A stretch of 64,000 nt of DNA from Zanthoxylum bungeanum (Eukaryota; Streptophyta; Magnoliopsida; Sapindales; Rutaceae), in contig SKCR01006518.1 of NCBI GenBank assembly GCA_019454045.1, positions 124,001 through 188,000 on the forward strand, given 5' to 3'. Every line of letters begins with the position of its first letter. The stretch's first letter is position 1. The notes beneath the pieces are model-generated. The model saw only the letters and a program-made list of their open reading frames with translations, did no database searches and had not been told where the DNA came from. Both the position numbers and the translations under genes were made by a program. Of this stretch, positions 21,870 to 33,015 are shown in pieces.

Positions 21870-22522
21870 ATAGAAGCCACTTCAAGAAGACGAGTTGAAA
21901 ACATCTGTGTGTTTTGCGGTACTAGTGTTGGTGTTAAGCTACAATACGTAAAGCATCACAGGATTTGGGTCGAGTCTTAGCTGCAAGGAATATGCACTTA
22001 GTATATGGCGGAGGCAATCTTGGACTTATGGGGATCATTTCAAAGGCTATACATGAAGGAGGCAGTCACGTTTTGGGAATCATCCCAAAACCCTTGGCAG
22101 AGGCAAATCTTATTGGACCATCAAACGAAGAAGAGATAATTGTGTCAGGTATGTCTGAACGACTGGTAGAAATGATTAATCGTTTTGATGCTTTTATTGC
22201 TTTGCCAGGTGGCTTGGGTACATTGGAGGAAATTTTTACAGTGTTATCTTGGGCGAACCTGAACATACACCAGAAACCGCTTGGACTGTACAATGTTGAA
22301 GGATTTTATGATTTTTTTTGTGTGTTTCATGATTATGCCCGGAGAAATGGGTTCGTGTCAAAACCTATGAAAGAACTCCTCTTTACTGCCAGAACTGCTC
22401 CGGATCTAATTGACCAAATCTTAGCCTATGAACCACAAATTAACCCTATCCTTTCAAAGATAAAATGGTCCGAGGACGATCGTGGTAAGAGGCGTCGGAT
22501 TAATCTGGATCTTAACCTTTAA
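21870..22522 (+). pseudogene. LOG-like phosphoribohydrolase in Athila copy 2 (start lost, 1-nt deletion)
   Basis: The position of the copy 1 start codon reads ATA (21870), and one A is missing from an A run near codon 28 (about 21952). After that the frame is open to TAA 22520. The length of 653 nt is exactly one short of 217 codons plus stop. Here the LOG signature is intact as PGGLGTLEE, with YGGGNLGLMG and the Arg in MSERLVEM also kept. The C-terminus carries KWSEDDRGKRRRINLDLNL, a basic cluster followed by an LxLxL motif. An ATG at 21965 could start a 185-residue product with the catalytic motifs but without the N-terminal strand; its activity is unlikely but untested. Confidence 0.88.
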
Positions 22523-23823
22523 CTTTTCATTTAGATGTAGAATTTCAGCTAACCATGTATTATCTTCTAAACTCTTCTTCTATTGTTTAAGACATTGGGG
22601 AAAATGTCTCATTTAGGTTTCGAGGAGGGAATTAGTTGATCAGTATCTTGTTTTTAGTCCAAAATTTTTCGAAAAATACAAAAAAAAAATTGAAAATTTT
22701 CAAAAATTACAAAAATATTTTGCGTTTTTGTGTTTTTATTTTGACTAAAATGGTGAAATTGGTAAGAGATAGCTGAGTAAGGAGTTTCCACTCCTGAGAC
22801 GTATTTCAAACCTAATTCGGAACAAGTTAATTTTTGTTTATTTCCTTTTGAATTATTTAATTTGTGAATTCTCCATAATACTGACTAAAATGGATCTTCA
22901 TATGCTCAGTTAGCATTATCAACATGCATAGTAACATACAGACATAAGCTGAAATTGAAAAATTTGTAATATTCGGTGCTCTAGTTTAATTGGAGGAAAC
23001 TTCTCAAAAAGTGATGGAGTAAAAAAAAAAAAAAACATCTGAGATCCGAGTTATTAAGTCTGTAAGGGTGTTTTAACACCTAGTGCCCTAAAGCCAACTG
23101 GTTTGGGAGTCACTGGCCCAAAGCTCACTACATGGATCAAAGATGCTGCAAAAATATATATATCTGAAGTCTGAGTAATTAAGTCTGTAGGGGTGTCTTA
23201 ACACCTGGTGCCCTAAAGCCAACTGGTTTGGGAGCCACCGACCCAACACTCGCTACATAGATGGAAGATATTGTATATATAAAAAAAAATCAAAAATCAA
23301 AGAAAAAAATTAGAAAAATTATTCCATTGCTGCAAAAAGGTGTGAATTCTGATAAAACTTTAGGACAAAAATATTACACTTTTATCAACTGCACTTGTGA
23401 CTGTTGTGGGCAAAAATGAGTGATTAATATTTTGTCGGCTGTGCATATGGAGAATGGTAAATATAATCGGAGAATTTACTTATTCAGTAATTTATAAAGA
23501 AAGAAAACAACTAGTAACTTGGAGTAGAAGTTTCACCTGATTAATCACTAACTTCTTTATTCTATTTTCTCGTCTTTTTGCTTTTGTGTGCATTAGTTTT
23601 ATTATCTTTTTACTTTTGTAAAACGTTTGTGGGTATCGTTGCTGTAAGCCCGTACGAGACTATAACTCTTCCACTAGGGACACCTAGGGGGTTTAAAGGC
23701 TTGTTGCAAATGCTAAATGCAACTGTGATCCCTACGAAAGTGGCTTAGTTTAATTTTAATTGTTTCTTGTATTTTATTTTGTTGTTTTTCTCGAGGACGA
23801 GCAAAATTTTAGGTTTGGGGGTG
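22523..23823 (+). other. 3' UTR of Athila copy 2
   Basis: Non-coding. It holds the GGGA-loop hairpin (22591-22608), a decayed first polypurine tract, a duplicated module of about 125 bp (23036-23290), the conserved block at about 23630-23760 and the final tract GGTTTGGGGGTG before the LTR. Confidence 0.7.
23036..23290 (+). repeat. Tandemly duplicated 125-bp module in the 3' UTR
   Basis: Two copies each contain GTCTGTARGGGTG, a (G)GTGTTTTAACACC hairpin, GCCCTAAAGCCAACTGGTTTGGGAG and a CTACATRGATSRAAGAT end. Two copies occur in reverse at about 28030-28290 and one at about 57010-57120. Copy 1 lacks the module. Confidence 0.7.
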
Positions 23824-26075
23824 TGATGAGCGGAAAATATATCAATATTTACCGCCCCTTTTACTTAATATTTTGTTTAGTTTCTCGGGTTTGATGAACA
23901 TTTTGATGTGTTTTAGTTTATTTTGCAGATAAAATAATATTGGGACACAATTAAATCATTTAGGATGAAATGTGGGTCAAATAAGGGAAAAAATTGGACT
24001 TGACATATTAATTTTGGAGGGCCGCTATTCCGCAGGAATAGAGTAAGGCCTTTACCTCCTCAGTAGCTACTGAGCTATCAAGAGACATTAACTCTATGGC
24101 AATTTGCTATTAAGCAAATGCCATATTAAAAATAGCTCTTGATAGATACCATTGAAAAGGAAGGCGGTACGCCTTAAAGGGCACAAGAGTGCCCGCTTCG
24201 CTCTTCCTTCTTGTACATTTAGGATAGCTCCTTGGTGTGCTGATTGGAAACTTGAAAGGGAGTTTTAACGAAGTGCAGTTTTGGAAACTCCAATTTTGCG
24301 CATCTGTCGTATTATGGGCATAACTTTTTACTCCGATATCAGATTGAGCTGATTCAGGTTCCAGATTAAATAAGACTCAATGCTCTACAACTTGGAAAGA
24401 CAAAATAATTTCGAATTCTGAAGATTTCATGCCCGAAATTGATGAACCATCCAGAAGTGTGTTGTGTGTAATTATTAAAGTCATTTTCAATCATTTTCAA
24501 AGCAAAAAATAAATTAATAAATACATAATAAAAATTATCAAATCACCACCAACATGATAAGCAATTAGTGGAGCAATTAATAATGGATTTGGTGGAGCAA
24601 TTAGTGGAGCAATTAATAATGGATTTGGTGGATGATTTGATGGAGGCAAAATTTTGCCTATAAATACCAAGCCATTTCATTTGTAAATTCATACTTTCTT
24701 CTAAGGAATTCCTTAAGAATACTAAGAAGATTGTATCTTATTTGTTTATTTACAGCTTTCAGTAATTAATTTCAGCTTTCGCACTTTCTTTTCTTTACTT
24801 TTCAGTTTTTACTTTCCGCAATTTACTTTTACGCACAATACTTTTCTTTCTATAATTTACAGTTTTTACTTTTCAGTAATGAGGAGGTAACTCTCCTTTG
24901 CTGGGGTAAAAGGTAAAACTTTTATTACTAATATTTATATTAATCTCCCTTAATTATAATATATAAACTAGTTAAAACCTGACTTAACGAGGATACCGCC
25001 ATATTGGTCGGTTGGTAATTATTTAAATTGGTTTTAACCTGACTAAACTGGATACCGTCTGATTGGTCGGTTGGTAATTAATTATTAATTTGACTTAATC
25101 TGGATACCGCCTATATGGCTTGTTGGTAATTATCATGCAAAGTTCTTATATTATATTAAGGGAGATATCTAAAATAGAAGTAATAAAATTGGATCTTTTT
25201 ACCTCAGCATTTTCTTTTATTGTACTTTTACTTTATTTACTTTTCAGTAATTTACTTTCAGCATTTACTTTTCAACAATTTACTTTCAGCAATTTACTTT
25301 CAGCATTTTCTTTTCAGTAATTTACTTTCAGCATTTACTTTTCAGCATGTAATTTTCAGTATTTAATTTCAGCATTTACTTTCCGTCACTTACTTTTCTG
25401 CAATTTACTTTTCAGCATTTTACTTTATGTCTTTTATTTTATTTAAATTTTTACTAGCCCTAGTTATGTGTCGTAACTAAGTTAGTTATCTGGGGTTGTG
25501 ATGAATTCTAATATCACCGGTTTTAAGAGGTTATTTTATAGTTTGGGTAATTTAAAGATTTACTTATTAAGTCTTAAGCTTAATGCGTCTTGTTAATTGG
25601 CCACTAATAAGATTGATCTGGTAAATCTAAAATAAACTTGACAAAGGAAATTTAGGTTTCAGCCTTAGACTTAATAGCCCACGATCTTCCTTGAGGATAT
25701 ATAACCCTTTAATAGATTTCCTTACAGGATAGACATATACCTGTCGGGCGGGGTAGCCATAATTGGAACTTAAACTTAATGAATCCAGGTAATTTGGTTG
25801 ACATAGACATATGGTTCAATTGGGTTATACTGGGTATTTGCGTCTGACCATCGACAGAGGCTTTTGCATAATTTCGTGTTTCAGGTTAGTAAACCGATTT
25901 ATTACACAAACATGAAATAACCGCTTCATCTTTTAAAAGATATTAGAAAGATTCACAACCTTAGATAGTTTCCTAATATTAAATTTCTTAAACCTACTTT
26001 CGTGCAATTTTATTTACTTGTTTTTAAATTCAAAATCATCAACATTTCAAATCAATCAATCAACTGTTAGACATA
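23824..26075 (+). repeat. 3' LTR of Athila copy 2, truncated, with inverted junction
   Basis: Starts TGATGAGCGG. It matches the 5' LTR up to the ACTAG inversion point, where reverse-complement sequence takes over. It contains a 223-bp foreign insert (24020-24242) that is absent from the 5' LTR. Confidence 0.85.
24020..24242. other. Hairpin-dense 223-bp insert in the 3' LTR
   Basis: Compared with 15136-15150 this is a clean insertion between TTTTGGAG and ATTGGAAAC. It contains at least six perfect or near-perfect hairpins in a row: CTATTCC-GCA-GGAATAG (24025-24041), a 16-nt palindrome (24059-24074), CTATCAAGAG paired with CTCTTGATAG (24075-24084 and 24136-24145) enclosing an 11-bp bulged stem (24097-24123), AAGGCG-GTA-CGCCTT (24161-24175) and GGGCAC-AAGA-GTGCCC (24179-24194). 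Its composition suggests organellar, perhaps mitochondrial, origin. I cannot name it. Confidence 0.6.
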
Positions 26076-28436
26076 ACTAGGGCTAGTAAAAACTTAAATA
26101 AAATAAAAGACATAAAGTAAAATATTGAAAAGTAAATTGCTGAAAAGTAAATGACGGAAAGTAAATGCTGAAATTAAATACTGAAAATTAAATGCTGAAA
26201 ATGAAATGCTGAAAGTAAATTACTGAAAAGTAAATGCTGTGAAAGTAAATAGCTGAAAGTAAATTGCTGAAAAGTAAATGCTGAAAAGTAAATAAAGTAA
26301 AAGTACAATAAAAGAAAATGCTGAGGTAAAATGATCCACTTTTATTACTTCTATTTTAGATATCTCCATTAATATAATATATTAACTTTACATGATAATT
26401 ACCAACCAGCCATATAGACGGTATCCAGATTAAGTCAAATTAATAATTAATTACCAACCGACCAATCAAGCGGTATCCAGTTTAGTCAGGTTAAAACCAA
26501 TTTAAATAATTACCAACCGACCAATATGGCGGTATCTTCGTTAAGTCAGGTTTTAACTAGTTTATATATTATAATTAAGGGAGATTAATCTAAATATTAG
26601 TAATAAAAGTTTTACCTTTTACCCCAGCAAAGGGGAGTTACCTCCTCATTACTGAAAAGTAAAAACTGAAAATTAAAGAAAGAAAAATATTGTGCGTAAA
26701 AGTAAATTGCGGAAAGTAAAAACTGAAAAGAAAAGAAAAGAAAGTGCGAAAACGGAAAATAATTACTGAAAGTTGTAAATAAATAAACAAGATACAATCT
26801 TCTTAGTATTCTTAAGGAATTCCTTAGAAGAAAGTATGAATTTACAAATGAAATGGCTTGGTATTTATAGGCAAAATTTTGCCTCCATCAAATCATCCAC
26901 CAAATCCATTATTAATTGCTCCACTAATTGCTCCACCAAATCTATTATTAATTGCTCCACTAATTGCTTATCATGTTTGGTGGTGATTTGATAATTTTTA
27001 TGATTTATTTATTAATTTATTTTTTTGCTTTGAAAATGATTGAAAATGACTTTAATAATTACACACAACACACTTTTGGATGGTTCATCAATTTCGGGCA
27101 TGAAATATTCAGAATTAAAAATTATTTTGTCTTTCAAAATTGTAGATATTTGAGTCTTCTTTAATCTGAAACCTGAATCAGCTCAATCCGATATCGGAGT
27201 AAAAAGTTATGCCCAAAATACGACAGATGCGCAAAACTAGAATTTCCAAAACTGCACTTCGTTAAAACGCCCTTTCAAGTTTCCAATCTCCAAAATTAAT
27301 ATGTCAAGTCCAATTTTTGCCCTTATTTGACCCAAATTTCATCCTAAATAATTTCATTATGTCCCAATATTATTTTATCTGTAAAATAAACTAAAACACA
27401 TCAAAACGTTCATCAAACCCGAGAAACTAAATAAAATATTAAGTAAAAGGGGCGGTAAATATTGATATATTTTCCGCTCATCACACCCCCAAACCTAACA
27501 TTTTGCTAGTCTTCGAGCAAAACAATAAAATAAAATACAAGAAACAATTATAATTAAACTAAGCCACTTTCGTAGGGATCACAGTTGCATTTAGCATATG
27601 CAACAAGCCTTTAAACCCCTAGGTGTCCCTAGTGGACGAGTTATTGTCTCGTGAGGGCTTACAACAACGATACCCACAAACATTTTACAAAAGTAAAAAG
27701 ATAATAAAACTAATGCACACAAAAGCAAAAAGACAAGAGAAAAGAGAATAAAAAAGTTAGTGACTAATCAGGTGAAACTTCTACTCCAAGTTACTAGTTG
27801 TTTTCTTTCTTTCTAAATTACTGAATAAGTAAATTCTCCGATTATATTTACCATTCTCCATATGCACAGCCGACAAAATACTAATCAACTCATTTTTTCC
27901 CACAACAGTCACAAGTGCAGTTGATAAGAGAGTAATATTTTTGTCCTAAAGTTTTATCAAAATTCACACCTTTTTGCAGCAATGGAATATTTTTCTGATT
28001 TTTCTGAATTTTTTCTTTGATTTTTGATTTTTTTTTATTTATATACAATATATTCCATCTATGTAGCGAGTGTTGGGTCGGTGGCTCCCAAATCAGTTGG
28101 CTTTCGGGCACCAGGTGTTAAGACACCCCTACAGACTTAATTACTCAGACTTCATATATATATATTTTTGCAGCATCTTTGATCCATGTAGCGAGCTTTG
28201 GGCAAGTGACTCCCAAACCAGTTGGCTTTAGGGCACTAGGTGTTAAATCACCCTTACAGACTTAATAACTCGAATCTCATACGTTTTTTTTTTACTCCAT
28301 CACTTTTTGAGATGCTGCCTCCAATTAAACTAGAGCACTGAATATTACAAACTTTTCAATTATAACTCATGTCCGTATTTTACCATACATGTTGATAATA
28401 CCTGCCAACTGAGCATATGAAGATCCATTTTAGTCA
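26076..28436 (-). mobile_element. Inverted Athila 3' arm (reverse LTR plus reverse 3' UTR)
   Basis: 26076-27483 is a reverse-complement type-A LTR missing its R/U5 end. It is followed at 27484 by the reverse of the polypurine tract (CACCCCCAAACCT) and of the 3' UTR (conserved block 27560-27690, module pair 28030-28290), up to ATTTTAGT near 28434. With 22890-25455 it forms an inverted repeat of about 2.4-kb arms around a spacer of about 620 bp. It carries no coding sequence and lacks the 223-bp insert. Confidence 0.8.
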
Positions 28437-28941
28437 TTTCATCCATTTTAATATGTTTCTGATGAAACGCGAATAGAATATTCTGACTGGTTCAAAGATA
28501 TTCGATTTGAAGTTTTGAAAAATTATATCATTAAAATTCATCGTGAGTCTTTGAATTGTTCAAAGATGTTTGATATGATCAAACATATAAATTTATGGCA
28601 ATTTGTTCTAAGGTTATTCAATGAATATGATTCTTACTCAATATTACTCTTCTACGATTCATCGTGAGCATATGATAATACCTGCCAACTGAGCATATGA
28701 AGATCCATTTTAGTCATTTCATCCATTTTAATATGTTTCTGATGAAACGCGAATAGAATATTCTGACTGGTTCAAATATATTCGATTTGAAGTTTTGAAA
28801 AATTATATCATTAAAATTCATCGTGAGTCTTTGAATTGTTCAAAGATGTTTGATATGATCAAACATATAAATTTATGGCAATTTGTTCTAAGGTTATTCA
28901 ATGAATATGATTCTTACTCAATATTACTCTTCTACGATTCC
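28394..28941. repeat. Tandem duplication, 280-bp period
   Basis: 28394-28673 and 28674-28941 are nearly identical. Each contains the last 40 bp of the inverted Athila arm plus 240 bp of LARD sequence, so the duplication happened after the arm was in place. Confidence 0.85.
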
Positions 28942-29101
28942 ATCGTGATGGCATTGGTCAGTGGGAGAAGTCAAATCTTATATGATTTGATTCGTTTGGT
29001 ATTGAGTGTTACCTAATTAGTTTCAATACTCTTCGGGATATGCTCCAGTAACTCTAATTCGTCCTTTTAATTAAGGTTCCATTAGTTTCTACAGTTATGT
29101 A
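28437..29101 (+). other. LARD internal region, middle part
   Basis: It contains a 73-codon open frame at 28795-29016, part of which is repeated by the 280-bp duplication. I do not recognise the encoded sequence, and it may be a decayed fragment. No other gene is seen. Confidence 0.4.
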
Positions 29102-30915
29102 TGATCAGTGAAATCACACACGTAACGCAAGCGCACATATCACCCAAGTAGTATAAAAATATCGATCCTACAATGACTTAATTTCTATTGTTGTTATTAA
29201 TTATTGATTCTATTTATTTACAGGTATCTATTAAAGGGAGAAGGGAATGATTGTCGATTGGTTGGTTGAATGTGGATTTGCTAAATAATTAAAAATAAAA
29301 AATAAAACAAAGGAAATTAATAATAAAGAAAACATCTAGGGTTATGATTCCACACAATATTATTCTAATGATGAATTGATTCTCTTATATTTGTGTAATA
29401 AATCAGTTTGCTAACCTGGAACACGAAAATATGCAAAAGCCTCTTCCGACGGTCAGATGCAAACACCCAGAATAACCCAATTAATCATATGTCTATGTTA
29501 AACAAGTTACCTGAATTCATTAAGTTCAAGTTCCAATTGTGGCTACTCCTGCCCGACAGGTATATGTCTATCCTGGAAGGAAATCTATCTAATGGTCACC
29601 ATGCCCTAAGGTGAGATCGTAAGGTATTGAATCTAAGGCTAAAACCTAAAATCTCTTTTCCAAGTTCATTTTAAGTTTACCCCATCGATCTTATTGGTGA
29701 TCAGGCAACAATAAGCTTTAAGCTTAAGATTCAATAAACAAACTAAAGTATTAAACATAATATAATTAAATCAATTATTAAACTCATGAATATTGTATTT
29801 CAACAATTCCCTAGAATAAAAATAAAATATTGGGGTTAGGGGATCCACCTTTAATATTTCAAATGTAGAAATCTCACTTTATTATAATATAGAAATTATC
29901 AGTATTACCCAATTAAGTCAAACCAGTCATAAAGGCGGTGTTATTATTTGTCCATAAACCAGCCATATATGCGGTAATCATCTGTCACCTAAAGATCGAC
30001 CATATAGGTGGTGTCACATTATGTCAAATAAATAAAACCAGCCATTAAGGCGGTATCAACTTTAATCCATATTATTAAATTATAATTTCCATATTATAAA
30101 TTAGGTGAGATTAATCTACCTTATCATATTAAAGATTTCACCCTTCCCCCAGCGGAAATTAACTATTAAACATAAAAGAAAGTAAACACACACAAACTAT
30201 TATTACTAAAAATAAAAATAAATATAAATTACAAAACTACTAAATAAAACACACAAGATACAATCCTTAATTCATTATCAAGAAACCAAGGAAAGTGTCA
30301 AATTTACAAATGAAATGGCTTTGTATTTATAGGTAAAATTTTACCTCCACCAATTTCTCCACCATACATGGCACCAAACATGGCACAAAACATGGCACCA
30401 AATCCTTCACCAAACATGCTTGCATGTTTGGTGGAAGTTTGACAATTTTCATTTATTTTTTTTTTTTTGTTTTGAAAATGACTTTAATAATTAAACATAA
30501 CACACTTCCGGATATTTTATCAATTTCGGACATGAAAACTTCAGAATTTGAAATTATTATGAACGTTAAAATTATAGATATTTGATTCTTCTTTAATCTG
30601 GAACCTGAATCACCTCAATCCGATATCGGCGTAGAAAGTTATGGATAAAATACGACAATTACGCAAAGTTGAAATTTCTAAAATTGTACTTCGTTAGAAC
30701 GCTATTTCAAGATTCCATCCTCTAAAATCCAAATGTCAAGTCCAATTTTTGCCCTTATTTGTTCCACATTTCGTTCTGATTGATTCCATTGAGTCCCGAT
30801 TTTATTTTATCTGTAAAATAAACTAAAACACATCAAAACGTTCATCAAACCCGAGAAACTAAACAAAATATTAGGTAAAAGGGGCGGTAAATAGTGATAT
30901 ATTTTTCGTTCATCA
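29102..30915 (-). repeat. Athila solo LTR, minus strand
   Basis: On the minus strand it starts TGATGAACG (30915) and ends GATCA (29102). It includes the A-type TATA region and the AACCAGCCAT-AAGGCGGT tandem array (29930-30060). The flanks ATGTA (29097-29101) and ACGTA (30916-30920) fit a 5-bp target duplication with one C-to-T change. No internal sequence is attached. Confidence 0.8.
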
Positions 30916-33015
30916 ACGTATATGATATGTATAGGTAGAAAATTCGAATCTTGAAAAGTTTGAGATTTGAATCTTTCTTTTGTATAATAGTTAAATAATT
31001 GAAAGTATTTGTGCCCCGGTGGTACAAGCAAAAGTTTATCATTTATTATATTTAATAGAATATTGTATTTTATTTGATAGAATATCTTTTCTACGATCCC
31101 GAGTAATAAAATTATTTTATTACTTGGTGAGTAACATCGAATGTTGACCATTATAGAAAAGACTTGATTTATTGAAGTCAAATGTGAGAGTGATAAACTA
31201 CAAATGGAACTGCATAATTAATAAGATGAAAGACCCTAAGACATCTTCCGTATAAGTTCAATATGATGTCAGAATCATTTATAAAGTATTTGATACTTAA
31301 TGGTTCTGTTGTTTTCTTAGCGAAGAAAATTATCATATAACTTATAGTGGGGGTGATATTTGATATCGATTCCGGAAGTTAGATTAGGCCATAGATATAA
31401 GATTGTTCATAGCTCACTACGATCAAGTTTTGAACTTGATTGAACTTTTGTTATGAATCGTTCATAAAATGTGCAAATGGTTTGCGTAGTAAAAGCAAAG
31501 TGAGCTTATTAAAGGTTTGACATTTATAGTATGATAGTGAGAAAAATTACACTCAACAATATATTGTAGATCATGAGGAAACTTTTCTCTAGTCACACTA
31601 ATTGAACAATTAAAGGTTTGTTGGTTAATGTTGATATTAAACTATGTGTTTTAGCAAGAATGCAAAGTGGATTTTCTGAATGGTTTATTCGAATAAGAGA
31701 TTCATTGTGATTTCTTTATTTGAAGAGTTCATTCTGGAATGGCCCTAGAGTTTGTGTTCTACTAAGATCACAGTTTGATATAAAAGCTTATAGAGTCTAT
31801 TGTAGACTCGGGTAAGCCTTCCGGAAATCGGAGTCTATTGTAGACTCGAGTAAGCCTTCCAGAAATCGGAGCCTATTGTAGACTTGGGAAAGCCTTCCGG
31901 AAATCGTATTCTCTAATTTTGATTAAAGTCAGATTGTCCGATTCTATCAAAACATAGATAATTCATATATGATAGTAGCGTCAGTGGGAGCGTACAAATT
32001 TCTTTCTAGTGTTATATATCCTAATAACATTATCATTATTAATGTAATAATGAGATGTATGAGGTAAATGGTTTACCTAAGTCTTCGTTTCTCCGTGAAA
32101 GCAGTGGGAGTAATCTTTGTTATATTTGGTATAAAGTTTTATATATGATATAAAACTAATAGACTTGTGAGATACTCTCATTTGTCGTGCATTAGATATG
32201 ATCTAATATTGGATACAACATGACTAACTGTATGACAATTAGTATAACTGTTTGACAGTTAGTGTGTCTCTTGTATATAGTATTAATCTTTTGTAAAGGA
32301 TGATTCCTTTGTCGAAAGAGAAATTGATTAGAATGTCTAGTCAATCTTATGCATTATATGATGATGGCATAATGAATACTATATTATGTGCGAAAAAGAT
32401 ATCAATTCAATCGTAATTGTTGCGAGCAATTTTTATATGCTACAGACCATATGATGTGTTTGGAACATGTTCTTTGTTATCTTTGATATATTAAGAACGA
32501 GTTTCTCATTCATGGAGAATATAGTCTGCAACCACGGGGGCCTAATTAGTTTTGAGTCTAATTATTATGATAGACGGTCTACGTCATAAAGAGTCAGAAA
32601 ATATACAGTGGGAGTGTCTAAGTAGAATTAATTATAACTTATGAAGTATTGACTTATGAAGTTACAAAGTGACCTTATAAATTAGAAGTTTTGATATTGG
32701 TGTTGTGCTTGCGGTTGTCTGCATAGTATTTTGGACCTGATCATTAAATACTTGGACAATTTTATGGTTATAGCACAATATTGATATTGCATTTGAGTCA
32801 TATTGATGTATAACTTAGGTTATGCAAAATATGAATCATGCTGATTAAGGGAAACGTTTTGGGTTTGTTGGACAAACTCAATATGTTATAGCAGACTTAC
32901 TTGTTGTTGCATACCTCTTGAGTGAAAGGTCAGCTCTTGAGGACCATGCGTATGTGATACATATTTAAATGTGTATATGATACCGTGGATTGGCACTAGA
33001 GAAAATGGGAGAAAT
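30916..33015 (+). other. LARD internal region, right part
   Basis: No convincing gene. It contains a 38-bp triple repeat, several CAGTGGGAG motifs (about 31985, 32103, 32608) and a final purine tract GAAAATGGGAGAAA before the 3' LTR. The minus-strand open frame at 30807-31181 straddles the solo LTR edge and is not a gene. Confidence 0.55.
31793..31906 (+). repeat. Three 38-bp tandem repeats, each with a hairpin
   Basis: Units 31793-31830, 31831-31868 and 31869-31906. The first two begin with GAGTCTA-TTG-TAGACTC, a 7-bp stem; the third has substitutions in the stem. All contain CTTCC(G/A)GAAATCG. Confidence 0.88.

Larger units (their letters stand above)
14941..26075 (+). mobile_element. Athila-lineage retrotransposon copy 2
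   Basis: 5' LTR 14941-18193, tRNA-Asp PBS, gag, protease, a pol deletion that removes RT, RNase H and most of integrase, then intact ORF A, a LOG-like ORF, 3' UTR and a 3' LTR. The 3' LTR loses its end at an inverted junction near 26076. The left boundary AGTGC/AGATGAG has a mutated first LTR base. No matching duplication is found on the right because the true 3' end is replaced by the inverted arm. Confidence 0.85.

Noticed and set aside
31793..31906. Regular direct repeats resembling a CRISPR array
   Set aside because: Units are contiguous with no unique spacers, and the host is a plant; it is a simple tandem repeat.
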